Under the pieces are notes generated by a model. The model saw only the letters and a list, made by a program, of their open reading frames with translations. It was not told the DNA's origin and ran no database searches. Position numbers and translations under genes: made by a program. Below, in pieces: positions 32,033 to 37,147 of a DNA stretch of 37,147 nucleotides; the first letter of the stretch is position 1, and every line of letters starts with the position of its first letter. Source of the stretch: Caulobacteraceae bacterium (GTDB taxonomy: Bacteria > Pseudomonadota > Alphaproteobacteria > Caulobacterales > Caulobacteraceae); contig JANXUA010000020.1 of assembly GCA_025352085.1 (NCBI GenBank), forward strand, positions 1-37,147, given 5' to 3'.

Positions 32033-33433
32033 CTATGAAGCCACCGCTTCGACCACCGGCGTCCGGGGCGCCGGACGCAGAGCCAACATGCCGAAGACCA
32101 GCGCCAGGAGGGGTGCGGCGGCCATCACGAGATAGGCGTTCCTGAAGGCGGCCAAGCCGGCGAGAGGTCCGGCGAGGCCCAGCACCGACAGGGCCACCGT
32201 GGCGCCCAGAGGTACGCCCAGGGCCTGGAAGGTGAACATGACCGCCGAGGCGGCGCCTTGTTGCGAGGCGGGAATGTCGGCCGTGGCCTCGGCCAGCAGG
32301 GTGATGAAGGCGGTGGTGGCGCCCAGCGCCGTTACCACCGAGCCCAAGGCGATGGCGAGCCAGTAGTTCGGCTGATCGCTGAGCACGGCCAGCATGGTGA
32401 TGCCGAGCACGAACAGGCCCGAAGCACCGAAGATGATCACCCGGTTGGGCAGTCGCGCCATCAGGGGCGCCAGGGCCTGCCCCGACACTATGACCGCCGC
32501 CGCATAGGGCATCATGCCCAGGCCCGACTGCATGGCCGACATCTTGAGACCGGTCTGCATATAGACGCTGAGCAGCACGAACACCCCGCCGACGGCGACG
32601 AGCAGGAGAGGCATGATCACGTTGGCCGCCGCATAGTTGCGCCGGCCGAACATGGACAGGGGAGCCAGCGGCTCGCGCGCCCGACCTTCGGCCACGAAGA
32701 AAAGGGCGAAAACCACGACCCCCGCCACCGTCATGGCCAGGGGGCGCAACGCGGTCCACCCCTCCTTGCCCATGGCCGACACCCCCAGCAGCAGAAGGAT
32801 CATGGCCGTGCCGATGAGGACGGCGCCGAGCCAGTCGATATGGCTGTCCAGACGCGCCGGCGTCGCGGGTTTTGGCACGCACCGCAGGGTCAGGAGAATA
32901 GCGAGGATCGCCAGGGGCGGATTGAGGCCGAATACCCATCTCCACCCCAGCTGGGTGGTGACGGCCCCGCCGACCAGCAGCCCGATGATCAGTGACACCC
33001 CTTGCATGAGACCAAACACGCCCATGGCCATTCGGCGAGGAGCGCCTTCGGGCACGAGGACGTTGATCAAGGAGAAGTTGGCCGGCCCCAAGATGGCGCC
33101 GCCCACGCCCTGAAGCGCGCGCGCGGCGATCAGCATGGGCAGGCCCGGCGCGACCGCGGCCGCCAACGATCCGGCGACGAACAGGGTCAGCCCCACCAGC
33201 AGACACAGTCTCTGTCCAAAGATGTCGGCGGCGCGGCCGGCCAGGATCAGCAGGCACCCGCCCGCCAGGGCGCCGGCCGAAATGACCCAGGACAGGGCGG
33301 CGGGCGGTATGTGCAGATCGCGACCGAGCGAGGGAAGAGCGACAGTGACGATGGAAAAATCGATCGTCACGATAAGCTGCGTCAGCCCCACGAGAAAAAT
33401 CACGAGCCGATAGCGCGGGCTAACCCCTTCCAT
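32033..33433 (-). CDS. MFS transporter, DHA2 (14-TM) type
   Basis: 466 residues, strongly hydrophobic with about 14 predicted membrane helices. The N-terminus has LTQLIVTIDFSIVTVALPSL and the following WVISAGALAGGCLLILAGRAADIFGQR loop, a variant of the DHA2 motif A. ARALQGVGGAILGPA and the motif-C-like GLLVGGAVTTQLGWRWVF also fit. DHA2 members are proton-coupled drug or metabolite exporters. GGAG lies upstream of the ATG. Divergent from the second E1 operon, so it may export a toxic intermediate or substrate of that pathway. Confidence 0.92.
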   Translation of the reverse strand: MEGVSPRYRLVIFLVGLTQLIVTIDFSIVTVALPSLGRDLHIPPAALSWVISAGALAGGCLLILAGRAADIFGQRLCLLVGLTLFVAGSLAAAVAPGLPMLIAARALQGVGGAILGPANFSLINVLVPEGAPRRMAMGVFGLMQGVSLIIGLLVGGAVTTQLGWRWVFGLNPPLAILAILLTLRCVPKPATPARLDSHIDWLGAVLIGTAMILLLLGVSAMGKEGWTALRPLAMTVAGVVVFALFFVAEGRAREPLAPLSMFGRRNYAAANVIMPLLLVAVGGVFVLLSVYMQTGLKMSAMQSGLGMMPYAAAVIVSGQALAPLMARLPNRVIIFGASGLFVLGITMLAVLSDQPNYWLAIALGSVVTALGATTAFITLLAEATADIPASQQGAASAVMFTFQALGVPLGATVALSVLGLAGPLAGLAAFRNAYLVMAAAPLLALVFGMLALRPAPRTPVVEAVAS

Positions 33434-33584
33434 TACGTTCTTCTCCGCTTGTTTTCGACAAACCTGCTTGTTTTTTGGAGCTGACGCAACCTATTTCATT
33501 GCAGCGGCCACCGATGTTCGGCTAGGCAAGGGCCGGGAAGCTGGTTTAAGAACGCGATATGTTTTTAGGGAGAGGGACGAGCCC
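33434..33584. promoter_or_regulatory. Divergent MFS/E1 control region with TTGT-N5-ACAA site
   Basis: This 151-bp gap holds both promoters. TTGTTTTCGACAA (33449-33461) is an inverted repeat with four-base arms, followed by CTTGTTTTTTGG (33467-33478). The tract resembles the AACAA/TTGTT palindrome at 27496. AGAGGGA before 33585 is the E1 alpha ribosome site. No clear -35/-10 pair was found. Confidence 0.4.
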
Positions 33585-34556
33585 ATGCAGCTAAGCCGCG
33601 AGGCGCTTCTGCGCGCCTACCGCCAGATGAAGGTGATCCGCGAGTTCGAGGAGCGGCTTCACGTCGAGATCATGACCGGCGAGATTGCCGGCTTCACCCA
33701 TTTGTATTGCGGTCAGGAGGCGGTCGCGGTCGGCGTGTGCGAGCACCTCGACCACGCCGACATGATCGTCTCCACCCACCGCGGTCACGGCCACTGCATC
33801 GCCAAAGGGTGCGATGTGAAGGGCATGATGAAAGAGATCTGGGGCAGCCGCGAGGGGATCTGCAAGGGCAAGGGCGGCTCGATGCACATCGCCGACATCG
33901 ATGTCGGCATGCTGGGCGCCAACGGGATTGTCGGGGCCGGGTCGCCGATCGGGGTCGGCGCGGCGCTGTCGGCCAAGATCGACGGCAACGGCAAGGTGGC
34001 GATCACCTTCTCCGGCGACGGAGCGTGCAATCAGGGCACCACCTTCGAGGCCATGAACATGGCCGTGGTGACCAAAGCGCCGTGCATTTTTCTGTACGAA
34101 AACAACAAGTATTCCGAGCACACTGGCGTCTCGTACTCCGTGGGCACCAACAAGGACATCGCCAGTCGAGCCGAGGCCTTCGGCATGAAGATTTGGCGTG
34201 GGGACGGCACGGACTTCTTTTCCGTACATGACACTATGCGCGATGTTCTCGAATACGTGCGGGCGGGGAATGGTCCGGCGGCGGTCGAATTCGACACCGA
34301 ACGGTTCTTCGGCCATTTCGAAGGCGACCCGCAGCGCTATCGCGGCAAGGGCGAACTCGACCACATTCGCGAGAACCGAGACGCGCTGAAGATATTCCGC
34401 GCCCGCGTCACGGAGGCCGACCTGCTCTCCGGCGCCGATCTCGACGCTATCGACGCCGAGGTCATGACCCTGATCGACGAAGCAGTCGCCGAAGCGCGCC
34501 TGGCCGAACGGCCCACCGCCGCCGACGTCCTCACCGACGTCTATATCTCCTATTAG
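33585..34556 (+). CDS. Thiamine-diphosphate-dependent dehydrogenase E1 alpha subunit, acetoin-dehydrogenase type, copy 2
   Basis: 323 residues from ATG 33585 with GAGGGA upstream; a longer in-frame reading runs through the control region. ThDP motif GDG at 144-146 with ENN at 172-174; HRGHGHCIAKG at 65-75. At residues 61-120 it matches copy 1 (1478) at 44 of 60 positions, so the two are old paralogues, not a recent duplication. Here the E1 genes are followed by a conventional E2, giving an almost complete dehydrogenase complex operon. Substrate probably a diketone, ketol or 2-oxoacid. Confidence 0.93.
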   Translation: MQLSREALLRAYRQMKVIREFEERLHVEIMTGEIAGFTHLYCGQEAVAVGVCEHLDHADMIVSTHRGHGHCIAKGCDVKGMMKEIWGSREGICKGKGGSMHIADIDVGMLGANGIVGAGSPIGVGAALSAKIDGNGKVAITFSGDGACNQGTTFEAMNMAVVTKAPCIFLYENNKYSEHTGVSYSVGTNKDIASRAEAFGMKIWRGDGTDFFSVHDTMRDVLEYVRAGNGPAAVEFDTERFFGHFEGDPQRYRGKGELDHIRENRDALKIFRARVTEADLLSGADLDAIDAEVMTLIDEAVAEARLAERPTAADVLTDVYISY

Positions 34557-34571
34557 CGAAGGGCCTTCGAC

Positions 34572-35582
34572 ATGGCGCAAATGATGTATCGCGACGCCGT
34601 TCTGCAGACCCTGTTTGCGGAGATGGAGCGCGACGAGAACGTGGTGGTTCTGGGCGAGGATATCGTCGGGGGCATGGGGACCGCCGGCGGACCCGAAGCC
34701 ATCGGCGGAATCTGGAGTACGTCAGTCGGCCTGTTCGACAAGTTCGGCAAAGACCGTGTGATCGACACGCCGATCTCCGAGAGCGCCATCGTCGGCGCGG
34801 CGGCGGGTCTGGCCCTGGCCGGCAAGCGGCCGGTGGCCGAACTGATGTTCGCCGACTTCATCGGCGTCTCGCTCGACCAAATCTGGAACCAGATCGGCAA
34901 GTTTCGCTACATGTTCGGCGGCAAGACCACCTGCCCGGCGGTGATCCGCATGGCCTATGGCGCCGGCTTCAACGCCGCCGCCCAGCACTCCCAATCGGTC
35001 TACGCCCTGCTCACCGCCATGCCCGGGATCAAGGTCGTCACACCCTCCACCCCGGCGGACGTGAAGGGCCTTCTGACCCAGGCGATCCGCGACGACGACC
35101 CGGTGATCTTCATGGAGCACAAGGCGCTCTATGGGACGATGGGCGAAGTGCCCGACGGCGACTACGCCATCCCGTTCGGCCACGCCCGCCTGTGCCGCGC
35201 CGGCCAGGACGTCACCATCGTCACCCTGGGTCTGATGGTCGGCTTTTGCGAAGCGGTGGCTGACAAGCTGGCCACCGAAGGCATAGGCTGCGACGTCATC
35301 GATCTGCGCACCACCAGCCCGATGGACGAAGAAGCCATTCTGGATTCGGTGGAAATCACCGGCCGCCTGGTGGTGGTCGACGAAAGTCCGCCACGCTGCT
35401 CGCTGGCGTCCGACATCGCCGGCCTGGTCACCACCAAGGCTTTCGCCAGCTTGAAGGCCCCGCCCGCGCTGGTCACCACGCCGCACACGCCGATCCCGTT
35501 CGCGCGCGAGCTCGAGAGCAACTATCTGCCCTCGCCGGACAAGATCGAAGCCGCCATCCGCCAAACCCTGGCCTGGCGCTGA
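34572..35582 (+). CDS. Thiamine-diphosphate-dependent dehydrogenase E1 beta subunit, copy 2
   Basis: 336 residues, the same length and motif positions as copy 1: GED at 28-30, DTPISE at 65-70, AQHSQ with His139, then VIDLRTTSPMDEEA and DESPPRCS in the C-terminal domain. Fifteen bases follow E1 alpha and fourteen precede E2, so the three genes form one operon. It builds the E1 tetramer with the upstream subunit. Confidence 0.93.
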   Translation: MAQMMYRDAVLQTLFAEMERDENVVVLGEDIVGGMGTAGGPEAIGGIWSTSVGLFDKFGKDRVIDTPISESAIVGAAAGLALAGKRPVAELMFADFIGVSLDQIWNQIGKFRYMFGGKTTCPAVIRMAYGAGFNAAAQHSQSVYALLTAMPGIKVVTPSTPADVKGLLTQAIRDDDPVIFMEHKALYGTMGEVPDGDYAIPFGHARLCRAGQDVTIVTLGLMVGFCEAVADKLATEGIGCDVIDLRTTSPMDEEAILDSVEITGRLVVVDESPPRCSLASDIAGLVTTKAFASLKAPPALVTTPHTPIPFARELESNYLPSPDKIEAAIRQTLAWR

Positions 35583-35596
35583 GGGAGGCCAGGATC

Positions 35597-36994
35597 ATGG
35601 CCAATATCCGCGCCTTCACCATGCCCAAGTGGGGCATTGAAATGACCGAGGGGACCGTCGCCGAATGGATGCTCAAGGAGGGTGACGCCTTCGTCCGGGG
35701 CGACACGCTCTGCCTGATCGAAACCGACAAGATCACTAACGACGTAGACGCCGAGTTCGACAGCGTACTGCGCAAGGTGGTGGCGCCGATGGGCGAGGCC
35801 CTGCCGGTCGGAACCCTGCTGGCGGTGTTCGCCGACGCCGACGCCGACGACGCGGCGATCGACGCCTTCGTCGGCGCTTTCAAGGCCCCCAACACCGCCG
35901 TGGCCGCCGGCGCCGGCAAGACGCCCGCCCCCGCCCCGGCCGCACCCCCGCGGATCATCGAGACCAATCGGCCGATCAGCCCGGAAGCCCTGAGACTCGC
36001 GCAGGAACTGGATATCGACTTGGCGCACGTCGAAGGGACGGGGCGCAACGGCCGCATCACCTATCAGGATGTGCAACAGGCCAGCCGCCCCGAGGCGCGG
36101 CCCGTTCTGTTGGGGCCGCTGGACCTCGATGACGCTCCGGAAAAACACTATGGCTCGCCGCTCGCCCGGCGCCTGGCGGCCATGCACGGGATCGATCTTG
36201 GGACTGTTAAAGGAACGGGAGCGCGCGGGCGCATCCGCAAGGCCGACGTCCTGGCCCTCGTCCCGCAACCAGCCGCGGCCAGGGTCGGCGCACCCTTCAC
36301 GCCCGGCGAGAACCGACCGCGCATCGCGCCGATGGACAAGATCCGCAAGGTCGTCGCCCGGCGGCTCACCGAAGCGGCGACGACCATCCCGCACATCTAT
36401 CTGCGCGCCAGCGTAAAGGTCGACGATCTACTGGCCATGCGCAAGACAGCCAATCTGGTGCTAGGGGTCAAGGCGTCGATCAACGACTATCTGGTCCGCG
36501 CCGCCGCCGTCGCCCTCGCGCGCCACCCCGACATCAACATCCAGGTGCATGGCGAGGCGATCCACCACTTCCCCCATGCCGACATCGCCATCGCGGTCGC
36601 CACCGAACGGGGTCTCGTCACGCCGATCGTGCGCGGCGCCGACCAGATGCGGATCGACCAGATCGCCACAGCGACCTCGGCGCTGATCGCCAAGGCGCAG
36701 ACGGGCAAGCTTGCCTACGCCGACGTTGACGGGGGCACCTTCTCGATCTCCAACCTCGGCATGTTCGGCCTGGACGCCTTCGACGCCATCATCAATCCCC
36801 CGCAAGGCGCGATCCTCGCGGTGGGCGCCGTCATGCGCGCGCTGGCCGAAGAGAATGACGGCGAAATCCGCTTCGAAAGTCGCCTAGCGCTGACCCTGTC
36901 ATGCGACCACCGCGCCATCGACGGCGCGGCTGGGGCCAGGTTCATGGCGACGTTGAAGGGCCTGATCGAGGCGCCGGAAGGACTGTTTGAATGA
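35597..36994 (+). CDS. Dihydrolipoamide acyltransferase (E2) of a 2-oxoacid/acetoin-type dehydrogenase complex
   Basis: 465 residues. An N-terminal lipoyl domain has Lys45 in ETDKITN. An Ala/Pro-rich linker follows, then what look like two peripheral-subunit-binding domains in tandem (ISPEALRLAQELDIDLAHVE with GTGRNGRIT at about 126-155; SPLARRLAAMHGIDL with GTGARGRIR at about 190-220). The catalytic acyltransferase domain ends with the HxxxDG motif (His438, Asp442). Most bacterial E2 proteins have one subunit-binding domain, so the second is notable, though double-domain forms occur in acetoin-type E2 annotations. No E3 gene is adjacent. Confidence 0.93.
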   Translation: MANIRAFTMPKWGIEMTEGTVAEWMLKEGDAFVRGDTLCLIETDKITNDVDAEFDSVLRKVVAPMGEALPVGTLLAVFADADADDAAIDAFVGAFKAPNTAVAAGAGKTPAPAPAAPPRIIETNRPISPEALRLAQELDIDLAHVEGTGRNGRITYQDVQQASRPEARPVLLGPLDLDDAPEKHYGSPLARRLAAMHGIDLGTVKGTGARGRIRKADVLALVPQPAAARVGAPFTPGENRPRIAPMDKIRKVVARRLTEAATTIPHIYLRASVKVDDLLAMRKTANLVLGVKASINDYLVRAAAVALARHPDINIQVHGEAIHHFPHADIAIAVATERGLVTPIVRGADQMRIDQIATATSALIAKAQTGKLAYADVDGGTFSISNLGMFGLDAFDAIINPPQGAILAVGAVMRALAEENDGEIRFESRLALTLSCDHRAIDGAAGARFMATLKGLIEAPEGLFE

Positions 36995-37065
36995 CCCGGC
37001 GCGATCAGGCTTGACCTGCCCTGGCGGCACACGCGGAATTTATCTACACACACAAGGAAACGCCG

Positions 37066-37147
37066 ATGACCCCCGACGACCTGATGTTCAAGCCCGGCCT
37101 GATGAAGGGGGAACGCATTCTGATCACCGGCGGCGGCACGGGCCTGG
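37066..37147 (+). CDS. Short-chain dehydrogenase/reductase, N-terminus only (runs off right edge)
   Basis: Starts at ATG 37066 with AAGGAA nine bases upstream. The 27 visible residues (MTPDDLMFKPGLMKGERILI, then TGGGTGL) show the extended N-terminus and TGGGTG dinucleotide site found in 2,4-dienoyl-CoA-reductase-like SDRs. It lies 71 bases after E2 and may belong to the same operon. The remainder is outside the window. Confidence 0.75.
   Translation, partial: MTPDDLMFKPGLMKGERILITGGGTGL

Noticed and set aside
31851-33257. 468-codon minus-strand frame overlapping the MFS transporter
   Set aside because: Its translation is Arg/Gly/Pro-rich with no membrane segments, while the frame 32033-33433 gives a normal 14-helix transporter.

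Overview
The window looks like an accessory catabolic region from a high-G+C alphaproteobacterium. Sphingomonadales or Caulobacterales are the likeliest orders, judging from three TonB-dependent receptors beside Rieske oxygenases and SDR dehydrogenases. This placement is an inference from gene content. No rRNA, tRNA or CRISPR was seen.

Layout, left to right. (a) 2-1219: the C-terminal barrel of a TonB receptor that runs off the left edge and is visibly lower in G+C than its neighbours. (b) 1478-10239, plus strand, tightly packed: an acetoin-dehydrogenase-type E1 alpha/beta pair, a Rieske oxygenase, a VOC protein, an MDR reductase, a ThuA-like protein, then (after an 81-bp gap) a DUF35 protein, a thiolase-fold enzyme and a second Rieske oxygenase. 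(c) 14440-10279, minus strand: a decayed SDR, SnoaL-like protein, ABM-domain protein, third Rieske oxygenase and two SDRs. (d) 14575-16910: an IS6-type remnant, a second VOC gene with a good sigma-70-type promoter, and a Rieske pseudogene. (e) 17116-19605: a full TonB receptor. (f) 19680-22699: a second IS6-type remnant, then a near-identical second copy of the ABM/SnoaL/SDR block, here with intact SDR and a TetR regulator. (g) 22805-27351: a fourth intact Rieske oxygenase divergent from tetR, a SnoaL-like protein, and a third TonB receptor on the minus strand. (h) 27633-33433: a lipoyl-domain/alpha-beta-hydrolase (AcoC-type E2), a frameshifted MDR reductase, a dienelactone hydrolase, an OYE-family flavoenzyme and a DHA2-type MFS transporter. 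(i) 33585-37147: a second E1 alpha/beta pair with a conventional E2, then the start of another SDR.

How the genes may work together (inference): TonB receptors import a hydrophobic or bulky substrate. Rieske oxygenases hydroxylate it, and SDR, MDR and OYE enzymes adjust the redox state of the hydroxyl, ketone and C=C groups. Thiamine/lipoate complexes of the acetoin-cleaving type then split a vicinal diketone, ketol or 2-oxoacid, and the thiolase/DUF35 pair handles an acyl-CoA C-C bond step. No E3 (lipoamide dehydrogenase), ferredoxin, ferredoxin reductase or canonical dioxygenase beta subunit is present, so these must come from elsewhere. The substrate cannot be read from the sequence.

The most notable signals are the two paralogous E1 pairs combined with two quite different E2 types, the four intact Rieske alpha subunits accompanied only by NTF2-fold (SnoaL-like) proteins, the cysteine-free DUF35/GEP-motif thiolase pair, and a duplicated regulated block bordered by IS6 scars in which one copy is decaying.
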